Of a stretch of DNA of 64,000 nt, positions 8,563-16,705 are shown one piece after another. Below the pieces are notes generated by a model that was not told the origin of the DNA, searched no databases, and saw only the letters and a program-made list of their open reading frames with translations. The first letter of the stretch is position 1, and the number at the start of each line of letters is the position of its first letter. This stretch comes from an uncultured bacterium (GTDB lineage Bacteria > Bacillota > Clostridia > Oscillospirales > Oscillospiraceae): assembly GCA_945873205.1 (NCBI GenBank), contig CAMCCC010000003.1:62001-126000 (forward strand). Direction: 5' to 3'. The position numbers and the translations under genes are program-made.

Positions 8563-9465
8563 ATGTTGGAATTCAAGAACCTTACGCTGGAGGACAAGGC
8601 CTGGGTGGACCGGCTGGTAATGCAGGAGAACAGCCCCAGCGCCGGCTTTAACTTTGGCAATATTTATCTTTGGAACGAGAACCATGAGCAGCTGGTGGCC
8701 CGCGCCGATGGCCGGATGGTCACCCAGCTGCGCCGTGACGGTCAGACCGCCTTTGTTTTCCCCATTGGCCAGGGGCCGCTGGCCCCGGCGGTGGAGGCCA
8801 TCCGGGAATTCGCCGCCGCCCAGGACATTCCCCTGGTGCTGCGGGGCCTGACGGAGAAGCATGTGGCCCAGCTGGAGGAGGCCTGCCCCGGCGGCTTTGC
8901 CTATACCGAGAATGAGAATTGCGCCGATTATGTGTATCTGGCGGAAAAGCTGGCCACTTACAGTGGCAAAGCTCTCCACGGCAAGAAGAATCACTGCAAC
9001 CGCTTTGAGGCGGAAAACGATTGGGACTTTGTGCCCCTGTGCCGGGAGCTGATCCCCGGCTGTCTGGATATGCTGGACAATTGGATGGAGGACAACACCC
9101 AGCGGCTGGAGCCCAGCATCGCCCGGGAGTATGACGCCATTCTGAGAGCCTTCGCCGCCTATGAAAAGCTGGGCTTCGAGGGCGGCGTGCTGCGGATTCA
9201 GGGGAAGATCGCGGGCTTCAGTTTGGGCGAATTCACCAGCCCCGACTGCTTTGACGTCCACTTTGAGAAGGCCGACGGCAGCATCAACGGGGCTTACCCC
9301 ATGGTCTGCCGGGAGCTGACCCGCCAGCTGATGGCGGCTCACCCCCAGCTGAAATACATGAACCGGGAGGAGGACATGGGGCTGGAAGCGCTTCGCCGCT
9401 CCAAGCAGTCCTACAAGCCGGAATTCATGGTGAGAAAGTTTACCGCCAGGTGGAAGTATGACTGA
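8563..9465 (+). CDS. DUF2156 domain protein
   Basis: Protein of 300 residues resembling the DUF2156 family, a GNAT-like fold related to the C-terminal domain of phosphatidylglycerol lysyltransferases. Typical stretches are the start (EFKNLTLEDK), KLATYSGKALHGKKNHCNRF in the middle, and YMNREEDMGLEALRRSKQSY near the end. It lacks the membrane domain of MprF, so aminoacyl transfer to lipid is only a possibility. No ribosome site is visible; the start is two bases after the glycosylase stop. Its end overlaps the downstream GNAT gene by eight bases, a common pairing for this family in Clostridia as far as I recall. Confidence 0.85.
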   Translation: MLEFKNLTLEDKAWVDRLVMQENSPSAGFNFGNIYLWNENHEQLVARADGRMVTQLRRDGQTAFVFPIGQGPLAPAVEAIREFAAAQDIPLVLRGLTEKHVAQLEEACPGGFAYTENENCADYVYLAEKLATYSGKALHGKKNHCNRFEAENDWDFVPLCRELIPGCLDMLDNWMEDNTQRLEPSIAREYDAILRAFAAYEKLGFEGGVLRIQGKIAGFSLGEFTSPDCFDVHFEKADGSINGAYPMVCRELTRQLMAAHPQLKYMNREEDMGLEALRRSKQSYKPEFMVRKFTARWKYD

Positions 9466-10273
9466 GTATATCATCCGCGAATATTGCCCGGGAGACCGGG
9501 CAGCCCTCACCGCTTTGTGGCGGCAGGTTTTTGGCGACCCGGAAGCCGTGGTCGCCGCCTTTTTTGACGCTCTGCCCCGGATGGGCATTGGCGCCGTGGC
9601 GGAGGCGGAAGGCCGCCCCGTGGGTGCGGCCTATATGCTGGACGCCCTGGCTCTGGTAGACGCCGGTGGGCAGGCGCGGCGCTGCGGCTATCTCTACGCC
9701 GTGGCCGTTGACCCGGAGCACCGGCATCAGGGCCTGGGTGCGGCACTCAGCCAGAAGGCGGCGGCTTTGTCCCAGGCCCGGGGGACGGAGTTCATCTGCA
9801 CCCTGCCGGCGGAGCCTTCTCTCTACGCCTGGTATGAGGAAATTCTGGGGCTTGGCTGCGCCCTGCATCGGAAGCAGCATGCTGTCACCGCAAGGCCGGG
9901 CTGGCCGGCGGAGCGGCTTTGCCCGGGGGACTATCTGGCCCGGCGGGAGGCCCTGCTGGCCGGGGTGCCCCATCTGCGTCCGGAAGCGGCGGTCATGGAC
10001 TTTGCCGGGCAGTTTTACGCCCTCTTTGGCGGTGGCCTGTACGCCTGCGGCGGCGGACTCTGCGCCGTCTATGCGGATGATGGCCGGGCCCTGATCCGGG
10101 AGCTGATCGCCCCGGCGGGCGTGGCAGCGGCGGATGTGGCCGCCGCCCTCTGCGCCGCTCTGGGCTGCCGGGAGGGACAGTTCATTCTCCCCGCCCCCGA
10201 TGGGGAGCCTTATCTCTCTGCCCCCGCCGGCGTTCTTCCGCCGGACTGCGTCTGGAACCTGAGCTTCGATTGA
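9458..10273 (+). CDS. GNAT family N-acetyltransferase
   Basis: Acetyl-CoA-dependent N-acyltransferase of 271 residues. The N-terminal GNAT domain (about 1-150) has the strand YAVAVDPEHRHQGLG, whose RHQGLG loop binds the CoA pyrophosphate. A further 120 residues of alpha/beta sequence ending in LPPDCVWNLSFD form a C-terminal extension, reminiscent of Eis-like proteins with a sterol-carrier-like tail. The acceptor substrate is unknown. The start overlaps the DUF2156 gene by eight bases, so the two are co-translated. It is the last gene of the cca run. Confidence 0.87.
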   Translation: MTEYIIREYCPGDRAALTALWRQVFGDPEAVVAAFFDALPRMGIGAVAEAEGRPVGAAYMLDALALVDAGGQARRCGYLYAVAVDPEHRHQGLGAALSQKAAALSQARGTEFICTLPAEPSLYAWYEEILGLGCALHRKQHAVTARPGWPAERLCPGDYLARREALLAGVPHLRPEAAVMDFAGQFYALFGGGLYACGGGLCAVYADDGRALIRELIAPAGVAAADVAAALCAALGCREGQFILPAPDGEPYLSAPAGVLPPDCVWNLSFD

Positions 10274-10385
10274 TTTTACATTTCTGAAACAACTTGCCGG
10301 TTTATTATGAAACATCTTTCGGCTATTATAATAACTGTAAGTAACAGTTTTTCATCTTTTTCATTTTGTCCTCAACCATACAACG

Positions 10386-10414
10386 AAACGGAGCGGCCAG
10401 GCCGCTCCGTTTTG
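10386..10414. terminator. Terminator after the cca run
   Basis: Compact stem ACGGAGCGGCC/GGCCGCTCCGT (388-398 with 400-410 of this kilobase), followed by TTTTG on the plus strand. Confidence 0.7.
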
Positions 10415-10435
10415 TTATTCCTTTTATTTTATTGA

Positions 10436-10468
10436 CAAAAACCGCTGTGGTTTCCCACAGCGGTTTTA
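10436..10468. terminator. Terminator after the ABM gene
   Basis: AAACCGCTGTGG pairs with CCACAGCGGTTT around a short loop. Flanking A and T runs allow use on both strands; it lies ten bases after the minus-strand ABM gene. Between 10274 and 10477 I see only these two hairpins and no gene. Confidence 0.75.
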
Positions 10469-10477
10469 TGATTCGAT

Positions 10478-10774
10478 TCAGCCCAGCTCCTCGGCGGTGT
10501 ACATCTTCACGTCGCTGGTGACGCCGTAGGCCTTGTTCAGCTTGCTCAGGGCGGCGAAGTGGGCGCTGCGCAGGTGACCCGGCATATACTTGCGGCTCTC
10601 CCAACGCTCCACAATCAGCATTTTTCCCGGCTCCACCGCGGAGCAGACCAGTTCATAGCTGATGTTGCCGGTCTCCTGGTTGCTCTTTTCCACCACGCCG
10701 GTGGCGCGCACCTTCTCCAGATACTCCTCCTGCTTCTCGGGAGCGATCCTGTTTTCACAATATACGATGACCAT
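10478..10774 (-). CDS. Antibiotic biosynthesis monooxygenase-domain protein
   Basis: Small ABM-fold protein of 98 residues, a dimeric ferredoxin-like fold used by quinol monooxygenases and heme or small-aromatic enzymes. The pattern of an N-terminal strand (VIVYCENRIAP), the central GNISYELV and the stretch MLIVERWES fits the family. An oxygenase role is doubtful in an anaerobe, so it may act in stress handling or quinone chemistry (inference). It lies 20 bases after rsmE on the same strand and is probably co-transcribed. Confidence 0.8.
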   Translation of the reverse strand: MVIVYCENRIAPEKQEEYLEKVRATGVVEKSNQETGNISYELVCSAVEPGKMLIVERWESRKYMPGHLRSAHFAALSKLNKAYGVTSDVKMYTAEELG

Positions 10775-10794
10775 CTTCTCTTTCTCCTTCCCTT

Positions 10795-11526
10795 TTAAGA
10801 CAGATTTCCGGTTGCGTACATGGCGGCGGTCAAAGCCACCACCGGCGCCGTCTCACAGCGGAGGATCCGCTCCCCCATGGAGCAGATGTGCAGGCCGCAG
10901 ACCCTGGCCAGGTCCGCCTCAAAGGGCTGGAAGCCCCCCTCCGGCCCGGTGATGATAGCGGCGGTCTTCATATCCCGGTTGGCGCTCAGCACCGCGTCCA
11001 GCGCCTCCCGCTCCCCGGTCTCATACATAAACAGGCCCAGGTCCTTCTTTACCGCGATATCCAGCACGGCGGTAAAGTCCCCGGCCCAGCCCACCTGGGG
11101 GATGATGCCCCGGCCGGACTGCTTGGCCGCTTCCTCGGCGATGCGCTGCCACCGCTCCAGCTTTTTCTCCGGCTTATCCGGCTTGGCCACGCAGCGGCTG
11201 GACTGGAAAAACAAAATCTCGTAAGCCCCAGCCTCCACGGATTTCTGGATGATGTAATCGGTCTTGTCCCCCTTGGGCAGGCCGCAGAGCACCGTGACCT
11301 TCACCGTAGGCTCCGCCGGGCAGCGGACCACTTCCACCACCTCAGCCTCCACCTGCTCCTTATCGGCCTTTACCAGGCGGCACTTATAGTCCGTCCCCTG
11401 GCCGTCGCAGATGATCATATCCTCCCCCGGACGCAGGCGCAGCACATGCACATGCTCCGCGTCCCGGCCGGTCATAATGGCCATGCCGCCCTTGATATTG
11501 GTGCCGGCCATGAAAAATCTAGGCAT
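10795..11526 (-). CDS. rsmE: 16S rRNA (uracil-1498-N3)-methyltransferase
   Basis: SPOUT-class methyltransferase (243 residues) that methylates N3 of U1498 in 16S rRNA with S-adenosylmethionine. Family marks are the N-terminal PUA-like part with HVLRLRPGED, the stretch LPKGDKTDYIIQKSVEAGA, and the SAM knot near ITGPEGGF with ILRCETAPVVAL at the C-terminus. It is followed by the ABM gene after 20 bases. The G-rich ribosome site overlaps the AT-rich leader between it and the small plus-strand gene at 11643. Confidence 0.95.
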   Translation of the reverse strand: MPRFFMAGTNIKGGMAIMTGRDAEHVHVLRLRPGEDMIICDGQGTDYKCRLVKADKEQVEAEVVEVVRCPAEPTVKVTVLCGLPKGDKTDYIIQKSVEAGAYEILFFQSSRCVAKPDKPEKKLERWQRIAEEAAKQSGRGIIPQVGWAGDFTAVLDIAVKKDLGLFMYETGEREALDAVLSANRDMKTAAIITGPEGGFQPFEADLARVCGLHICSMGERILRCETAPVVALTAAMYATGNLS

Positions 11527-11582
11527 AATACCACCCCGATTTCAGATTTCTTTATGCTAATTATTACATAATCCCAAACTTT

Positions 11583-11611
11583 TTGCAATAGGGCGCATAG
11601 AATGTTTTATA
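11583..11611 (+). promoter_or_regulatory. Candidate promoter of the 50-residue gene
   Basis: TTGCAA (11583-11588), 17 bases, TTTATA (11606-11611), placed about 30 bases before the small gene. Confidence 0.4.
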
Positions 11612-11642
11612 AACCGCGCCGAAAACGAGGTGAACCAGCCCC

Positions 11643-11795
11643 ATGACCGACAAGGAGATTCAGCAGCGGCTGCGCAATTTCGACGCCGTCTGGCAGCGGG
11701 TACAGAGCAGCAAGCCCTGCGCCGGCGGCGCACAGCTGATGCCCCGCAAGGAGCCCAAAAGCCGGGCCGTCCGCTTTGACCCAAGACATAGATAA
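11643..11795 (+). CDS. Small hypothetical protein, 50 residues
   Basis: Short open frame beginning MTDKEIQQRLRNFDAVWQRV and ending in a basic tail (RFDPRHR). Support comes from a good ribosome site (GAGGTGA, 11627-11633, nine bases before ATG), a candidate promoter, a strong terminator right after the stop, and lack of any better gene in the interval. The N-terminal half should form an amphipathic helix and the C-terminal half is basic and probably disordered. I recall similar short proteins in related Clostridia but cannot name a family or function. Confidence 0.6.
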   Translation: MTDKEIQQRLRNFDAVWQRVQSSKPCAGGAQLMPRKEPKSRAVRFDPRHR

Positions 11796-11834
11796 TAAAA
11801 GGGCGCAAAGGCAAAACCTTTGCGCCTTTTTTCT
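11796..11834. terminator. Bidirectional terminator between the small gene and proS
   Basis: Stem GGCGCAAAGG/CCTTTGCGCC with flanking A4 and T6 runs serves both the plus-strand small gene and minus-strand proS. Confidence 0.85.
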
Positions 11835-11848
11835 TTTGTCTTAAAAAC

Positions 11849-13285
11849 TCAGTAGGCCACGCCCCAGTAGATCATGGTCTTGGCCGGCTTGCCGCAGCAG
11901 GCGCAGACGTCGTCCAGGTGCTCCTGCTTAAAGGGGATGCAGCGGGAGGACATGCCCGCCTTCTCCTTCATATCCAGCTCGCACTGGAGATCGCCGCACC
12001 ACATGGTCTTGATGAAGCCGCCGTTTTTCTCCTGCAGCTCCTTGGCCTCCTCCAGGGAGTGGGCCACATAGGTGTGCTCGTCCAGGTTCCGCTTGGCCTT
12101 CTCGTAGAGGCCCTGCTGCACTGCGTCCAGCAGTTCGGGCAGGCGCTGGGCGATCTCCTCCAACTTGACGGAGATCTTCTCCCCATTGTCCCGGCGAACA
12201 GCCATGCAGACGCCGTTCTCGATATCCTTGGGCCCCAGCTCCACCCGGAGGGGAACGCCCTTCATCTCATACTGGGCGCACTTCCAGCCCATGCTGTTGT
12301 CGCTGAGGTCGATCTTGGCCCGGATACCGGCGGCCTGAATGGCCTCAAACAGGGCCTGGGCCTTCTCGGTGACGCCGGGCTTATGCTGGGCCACCGGCAC
12401 CACAACCACCTGGATGGGAGCGATGCGGGGAGGCAGTACCAGACCGTTGTTGTCGCCATGGGTCATGATGATGCCGCCGATGATGCGGGTGGACATGCCC
12501 CAGGAGGTCTGCATGGGGTACTTCTGCTGGTTGTCCTTATCGGTAAAGGTGATGCCGAACTGACGGGCAAAGCCGTCGCCGAAGAAGTGGCTGGTGCCGG
12601 ACTGGAGGGCCTTCTTGTCATGCATCATGCACTCGATGGTGTAGGTGTTCTCCGCGCCGGCGAACTTCTCCTTATCGGTCTTGTTGCCCCGGATGACCGG
12701 CATGGCCAGGTAGTTCTCGCACACGTCGGCATAGACCTCCAGCTGGTGGAGGGTCTCCGCCCGGGCCTCCTCCTCGGTGGCGTGGAGGGTGTGGCCCTCC
12801 TGCCAGAGGAACTCACGGCCCCGCAGGAAGGGGCGGGTGGTCTTTTCCCAGCGCAGCACGCTGCACCACTGGTTATAGAGCATGGGCAGGTCGCGCCAGG
12901 AGTGAACGATGTGGCTCCAGTGGTCGCAGAACAGGGTCTCAGAGGTGGGGCGGATGCAAAGCCGCTCCGGCAGCTCCTCGCTGCCGCCTACCGTGACCCA
13001 GGCGCACTCAGGGGCGAAGCCCTCCACATGGTCCTTTTCCTTCTGCAGAAGACTTTCCGGGATCAGCATGGGCATGGACACGTTCTCATGTCCGTCCCGC
13101 TTGAACATCCCGTCCAGGATCTTCTGGATATTTTCCCAAATCGCATAGCCATAAGGGCGCATGATGAAGCAGCCCTTGATGCCGGAGTAATCCACCAGCT
13201 CCGCCTTGGTGCACACATCGGTGAACCACTGGGCGAAGTCCACCTCCATGTCGGTGATCTGCTCCACTTTCTTTTCTTTTGCCAT
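11849..13285 (-). CDS. proS: Proline--tRNA ligase, archaeal/eukaryote-like type
   Basis: Class II synthetase of 478 residues that charges tRNA-Pro. It is the short form without the editing insertion of the bacterial type, as shown by the sequence from [10 protein letters not shown] through RPTSETLF and the motif-2 stretch [15 protein letters not shown], plus a C-terminal part with CACCGKPA and a terminal Tyr typical of the archaeal/eukaryote-like form. An upstream in-frame ATG at 13342 exists, but AGAGAGGAAAT lies just before the ATG at 13285, which fits the family N-terminus. Monocistronic, with its own promoter and terminator. Confidence 0.95.
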   Translation of the reverse strand: MAKEKKVEQITDMEVDFAQWFTDVCTKAELVDYSGIKGCFIMRPYGYAIWENIQKILDGMFKRDGHENVSMPMLIPESLLQKEKDHVEGFAPECAWVTVGGSEELPERLCIRPTSETLFCDHWSHIVHSWRDLPMLYNQWCSVLRWEKTTRPFLRGREFLWQEGHTLHATEEEARAETLHQLEVYADVCENYLAMPVIRGNKTDKEKFAGAENTYTIECMMHDKKALQSGTSHFFGDGFARQFGITFTDKDNQQKYPMQTSWGMSTRIIGGIIMTHGDNNGLVLPPRIAPIQVVVVPVAQHKPGVTEKAQALFEAIQAAGIRAKIDLSDNSMGWKCAQYEMKGVPLRVELGPKDIENGVCMAVRRDNGEKISVKLEEIAQRLPELLDAVQQGLYEKAKRNLDEHTYVAHSLEEAKELQEKNGGFIKTMWCGDLQCELDMKEKAGMSSRCIPFKQEHLDDVCACCGKPAKTMIYWGVAY

Positions 13286-13348
13286 TGTATTTCCTCTCTT
13301 TCGCCAGAGCCCTTGCTCCGTCGTATTCGCGGCAGGCCGCAATATAAT

Positions 13349-13377
13349 ATTCTAACTTCCCTGCCGCCCCTTGTCAA
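13349..13377 (-). promoter_or_regulatory. Promoter of proS
   Basis: Minus strand: perfect TTGACA (13372-13377), 17 bases, TAGAAT (13349-13354). No T-box or other leader structure is visible in the roughly 60 bases before the gene. Confidence 0.75.
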
Positions 13378-13492
13378 TAGGGGGCTGTCCTTCTTTTCCC
13401 CGCCGCAGAGCAGGTCCGCCCCACAAAGGGCGGCAAAAGAGCGCATAAATATTAATTTCTGCTGCCCCGCGACAAATTTCACTGGATTTTTC

Positions 13493-13521
13493 TTGACCTC
13501 AGGCCCCACAGCGGCTATAAT
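13493..13521 (+). promoter_or_regulatory. Promoter of the DUF1700-like membrane pair
   Basis: TTGACC (13493-13498), 17 bases, TATAAT (13516-13521). It faces right, divergent from proS. Confidence 0.8.
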
Positions 13522-13576
13522 GTCTACGATTAAGCTGAGAGGCGGCCGGTGTTTGCTTCCTCCCGGCTTACACCCA

Positions 13577-14659
13577 ATGGAGGTGAAAGCGATTAACAAG
13601 CAGAAATTCCTTGCTGAGCTGGGCCGCCTGCTGACCTTTATGTATGAGGAGGACAGGCAGACCGCCCTGGCCATGTACAGCAAGATGTTTGACGACGCGG
13701 CGGAGGAACAGCTGCTGCTGCAGTTTCTGGTTTCCCCCACCCGCCAGGCCGTGGTTCTGGCCCGGGCCTATGACGCCAAGGAGCGCAAGCTGCAGGTACA
13801 TACCCAGTCCCGGGATGATGACGCCGGCTATGCCGATGTGCCGGAGGGGGAGCTGCCCCCCTTCATCCTGGCCATAAGCGATCTGCAGCAGGAGGCCATC
13901 GCCCAGGGCATTTTTGAGGCGGTGGAGGTTCTGCCTGAGGTGGACGAGAACCAGTTCTCCCTGTTTGACGAATTCCCGCAGGACGCCCCGGTGGAGCAGG
14001 AAGCGGTTTGGACCGAGGTTCCCGATGCGCCCGATGTGCCCCAGAATGGCATTGATGTTCAGGAGCCGGACATTGCCGACGGCGAGGACGCCCCGGTCAG
14101 CGATTCCGTCAGTGAGTTTGCCGATGCGGTGGACGCCTTCCTGGCTGACTTCGCCATTGCCGATGGGGAACTGGTGTCCAAGAGCGCCGAAGCCCCTGCT
14201 CCGGCGGAGGAGCCTGTCCCGCCCCCGACGGAGACGGAGGAAGCGGAAGAGCCTGTCCCGGCAGTCCCCGCCCCGGTGACGGAGCAGGAGCCTGCGGAAG
14301 AACAGGCCCCCGCCACTCAGCGGAAAGCCAAGGTTTTCCTGCTGATTCTGTACATTCTCTGCGCCATCCCCCTGGGCATTCTCGGCATTGCCGCGCTGCT
14401 GGTTCCCACGCTGCTGAGCCTGGCACTGGCCATCGGCTTTGTGTCCGCCGGTGTGCTGGTGCTGACGGCGGCCTTCGGCGGCTTCGCCATCTTTGCTGAC
14501 CTGATGGTGATCCTTGGCCTTGCCATCGTTTTGCTGGCTTTGGGCCTGCTGTTTACCTGGCTGTTTATCTGGTTTATCGGCGGGGCCATCGTGGGGCTGA
14601 TCCGCGGCCTGTGCCATCTCGGCGGCAAGTGGTGCTATAAGGAGGTGTCTGTCCAGTGA
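13577..14659 (+). CDS. DUF1700-like membrane protein with acidic linker
   Basis: Three-part protein of about 355-360 residues. The N-terminal part (KQKFLAELGRLL onward) resembles the HAAS/DUF1700 helical domain found in Gram-positive membrane regulators. Residues about 110-250 are acidic and rich in Pro, Glu and Ala and probably disordered. The C-terminal 110 residues hold three or four membrane helices. ATG at 13577 has no ribosome site upstream. Instead GGAGGTGA lies inside it, five bases before an in-frame ATT at 13592 that would give a start like other HAAS proteins, so AUU (or GTG 13583) initiation is possible. It overlaps the next small gene by four bases. Confidence 0.7.
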   Translation: MEVKAINKQKFLAELGRLLTFMYEEDRQTALAMYSKMFDDAAEEQLLLQFLVSPTRQAVVLARAYDAKERKLQVHTQSRDDDAGYADVPEGELPPFILAISDLQQEAIAQGIFEAVEVLPEVDENQFSLFDEFPQDAPVEQEAVWTEVPDAPDVPQNGIDVQEPDIADGEDAPVSDSVSEFADAVDAFLADFAIADGELVSKSAEAPAPAEEPVPPPTETEEAEEPVPAVPAPVTEQEPAEEQAPATQRKAKVFLLILYILCAIPLGILGIAALLVPTLLSLALAIGFVSAGVLVLTAAFGGFAIFADLMVILGLAIVLLALGLLFTWLFIWFIGGAIVGLIRGLCHLGGKWCYKEVSVQ

Positions 14660-14856
14660 AAAGCGGTTGGAAAATCATTCTCATCGTGGTGGTCATCGCC
14701 ATCCTGCTGGGCGCCATCTGCATCGGTGTGGGCGCCATGACCGGGGCGGACTTTGCCCGCATCTGGGCCACGCTGGACAATCGGTACCACGTGGGTATGT
14801 ACTACCAGTACTTCATCGAGGTCCGGAACACCCTGGTCACAGTGTTGGCCGCATAA
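14656..14856 (+). CDS. Small single-span membrane protein
   Basis: 66 residues starting at GTG (GTGA overlap with the upstream stop; GGAGG at 14641-14645). One clear N-terminal membrane helix (IILIVVVIAILLGAICIGVG) is followed by about 40 polar residues ending near a second weakly hydrophobic stretch (TLVTVLAA). The length and layout suggest the leading segment of a DUF4097-type protein or a stand-alone partner of the upstream HAAS-like protein. No function is assigned. Confidence 0.65.
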   Translation: MKSGWKIILIVVVIAILLGAICIGVGAMTGADFARIWATLDNRYHVGMYYQYFIEVRNTLVTVLAA

Positions 14857-14863
14857 GGCAACA

Positions 14864-14898
14864 AAAAATCGGAACTGCTTGATGCAGTTCCGATTTTT
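14864..14898. terminator. Bidirectional terminator between membrane pair and trpZ-like gene
   Basis: Fifteen-bp stem (AAAAATCGGAACTGC with its complement) closed by TTGAT, flanked by A and T runs. Confidence 0.85.
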
Positions 14899-15672
14899 TT
14901 AGTTCCCGCACTCGATGGAGATCTGGTTGAAAACCTCCAGGATATCGTCAATGGAGGTGGCGGCCTTTTCCGCCCCGGCCTTATCCAGAACCACCTGGCC
15001 CTGGTTCATCATGATCAGCCGGTCGCCGTATTCCACGGCGTAGCGCAGGTTGTGAGTCACCATCATAGCCGTCAGCTTCTTCTCCCGCACCACCTTATCC
15101 GTCAGTTCCATGATGATCTCCGCCGTCTTGGGGTCCAGGGCGGCGGTATGTTCGTCCAGGATCAAAAACTTCAAAGGCGTCATGGTGGCCATCAGCAGGG
15201 CCACGGCCTGCCGCTGCCCGCCGGATAGGGCGCCCATCTTCACGTCCAGCTTATCCTCCAGGCCCAGGCCCAGGCTCTGCAGCTGCTGGCGGTAGAAGTC
15301 CCGCCGCTGCCGGTTGACGCCCCGGCTCAGGCCAAAGGTCTTGCCCTTGTTGTCCGCCAGAGAGAGATTCTCCAGCATGGTGAGGCCGGGGCAGGTGCCC
15401 GCCGCCGGGTTCTGGTACACCCGGCCCATGGCGGCATAGCGCTGGTACTCCTTCAGCTTGTTGATGTTCTTCCCGTCCATCAGCACTTCCCCGGCCTCCA
15501 CCGGGATAGAGCCGCAGATGATGTTCAGCAGGGAGGTCTTGCCGCTGCCGTTGCTGCCCACGATGGACACGAACTGCCCCTCCTCCACGGAGAGGGAAAA
15601 GTCCCGGAACAGGGTCTGTTCGGTGACGGTGCCGGGGTTATAGACCTTGGTGATATTGCGCAGCTCAAGCAT
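14899..15672 (-). CDS. trpZ: ABC transporter ATP-binding protein, probable tryptophan importer
   Basis: ATPase subunit (257 residues) of an importer encoded with the permease and binding protein upstream. Walker A is GSNGSGKT near 40-47, Q-loop YQNPAAGT, signature LSGGQRQ, Walker B LKFLILDEH, then a D-loop ALDP. The class is the YtmN/TrpZ-like group paired with ABC_sub_bind proteins. The name follows from the T-box with a UGG specifier in front of the operon and is therefore contextual. Its start overlaps the permease stop by eight bases. Confidence 0.85.
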   Translation of the reverse strand: MLELRNITKVYNPGTVTEQTLFRDFSLSVEEGQFVSIVGSNGSGKTSLLNIICGSIPVEAGEVLMDGKNINKLKEYQRYAAMGRVYQNPAAGTCPGLTMLENLSLADNKGKTFGLSRGVNRQRRDFYRQQLQSLGLGLEDKLDVKMGALSGGQRQAVALLMATMTPLKFLILDEHTAALDPKTAEIIMELTDKVVREKKLTAMMVTHNLRYAVEYGDRLIMMNQGQVVLDKAGAEKAATSIDDILEVFNQISIECGN

Positions 15673-16603
15673 GGATGATCTCCTCCCCTTTCCGTCCGGA
15701 CAGCACCAGCACCAGCAGGAACAGCAATGCGGTGATCAGCTTCATCATATTGGCCGGCAGGCCCATGCTCAGGGCCAGCTGGATGCACAGCTTGTAGAGG
15801 ATACTGCCCAGAATCACAGCGGTGGTGCCGGCGGGAGAGGCCAGCCAGCCCAGGCCCCTATGCTTCCGCAGCCCCCGGGCAAGGGGGGAGGCGCTGTAAT
15901 AGTTCATGAGAGAAATGCCGATGATCACCGCCGCCAGGCCATAGACCAGCTGGCCGGTGCCCATGGTGGCGGAGAAGCTTCTCTGCTCATGACAGACCAC
16001 GCAGCCGCCCAGAGCCACCAGTGCGTTGGCGATCACCAGGCCCAGGATTTTCACCCGGCCTTTGTCTTTGGCCAGGGAGGTGACCAGGCCGGCGTTATCG
16101 CCCACGGCCCGCAGCAGCAGGCCGGACTTGGTCCGCAGGTACAGGTCCAGCACCAGCTTCACCACCAGGATCAGCACCAGGGACACCACCAGCTTGCGGG
16201 TCATGTTGTTGGCATCCCCCATCAGGGCCATCACCGGGGCAGAGGTGAAGATGGTGTCCGTCCCCCGGTCCACCGTCAGGTTGGAGCCGGCGATCTGGAG
16301 GTTAATGGAGAAAAGGGCGGTCATGGTGATGATGCCCGCCAGCAGATTGCGCACCTTCAGCCGCACATGGATAAACCCGGTGAACAGGCCCGCCAGGCCC
16401 CCCACCAGCATGGCGATGGGCAGGGTCAGCCAGGGGTCCACCCCCTTGGTCAGCAGCACGGCGGTGACGGCGGCCCCCAGGGGGAAGGTGCCGTCCACCC
16501 CCAGGTCGGGAAAGTCCAGAATGGAATAGGTAATGTAGACGCCGAAGGAAATCAGCGCATAGACCAGCCCCTGGGTCAGGGTGCCGATCAGCAGGTCAGT
16601 CAT
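15665..16603 (-). CDS. trpY: ABC transporter permease, probable tryptophan importer
   Basis: Integral membrane permease of 312 residues with eight to ten hydrophobic segments and the family start (LIGTLTQGLVYALISFGVYITYS), like permeases of branched-chain amino acid type importers. An in-frame ATG 39 bases upstream exists, but AGGAGG lies eight bases before the ATG at 16603. It lies between the binding-protein gene and the ATPase gene on the same strand. Substrate assignment to tryptophan comes from the upstream T-box. Confidence 0.85.
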   Translation of the reverse strand: MTDLLIGTLTQGLVYALISFGVYITYSILDFPDLGVDGTFPLGAAVTAVLLTKGVDPWLTLPIAMLVGGLAGLFTGFIHVRLKVRNLLAGIITMTALFSINLQIAGSNLTVDRGTDTIFTSAPVMALMGDANNMTRKLVVSLVLILVVKLVLDLYLRTKSGLLLRAVGDNAGLVTSLAKDKGRVKILGLVIANALVALGGCVVCHEQRSFSATMGTGQLVYGLAAVIIGISLMNYYSASPLARGLRKHRGLGWLASPAGTTAVILGSILYKLCIQLALSMGLPANMMKLITALLFLLVLVLSGRKGEEIIHA

Positions 16604-16705
16604 GGCAAGAGCCTCCTGTAAAAATATGGAATACGCAAACATACTCTCCGCCGTAAAAACGGCGGAGAGATTTTATGCTTTGTAGGTGGGACTTTTCCTC
16701 TGCGC

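Noticed and set aside
10274-10477. Small gene in the gap after the cca run
   Set aside because: Only two terminators are visible; no frame has a ribosome site.
11918-13576. N-terminal extension of the DUF1700-like frame across proS
   Set aside because: It runs antisense through the whole of proS; the promoter at 13493-13521 and ribosome site show that the gene starts at about 13577.
13286-13576. T-box for proS
   Set aside because: Neither a T-box core nor a specifier loop was found on the minus strand upstream of proS, only a plain promoter.
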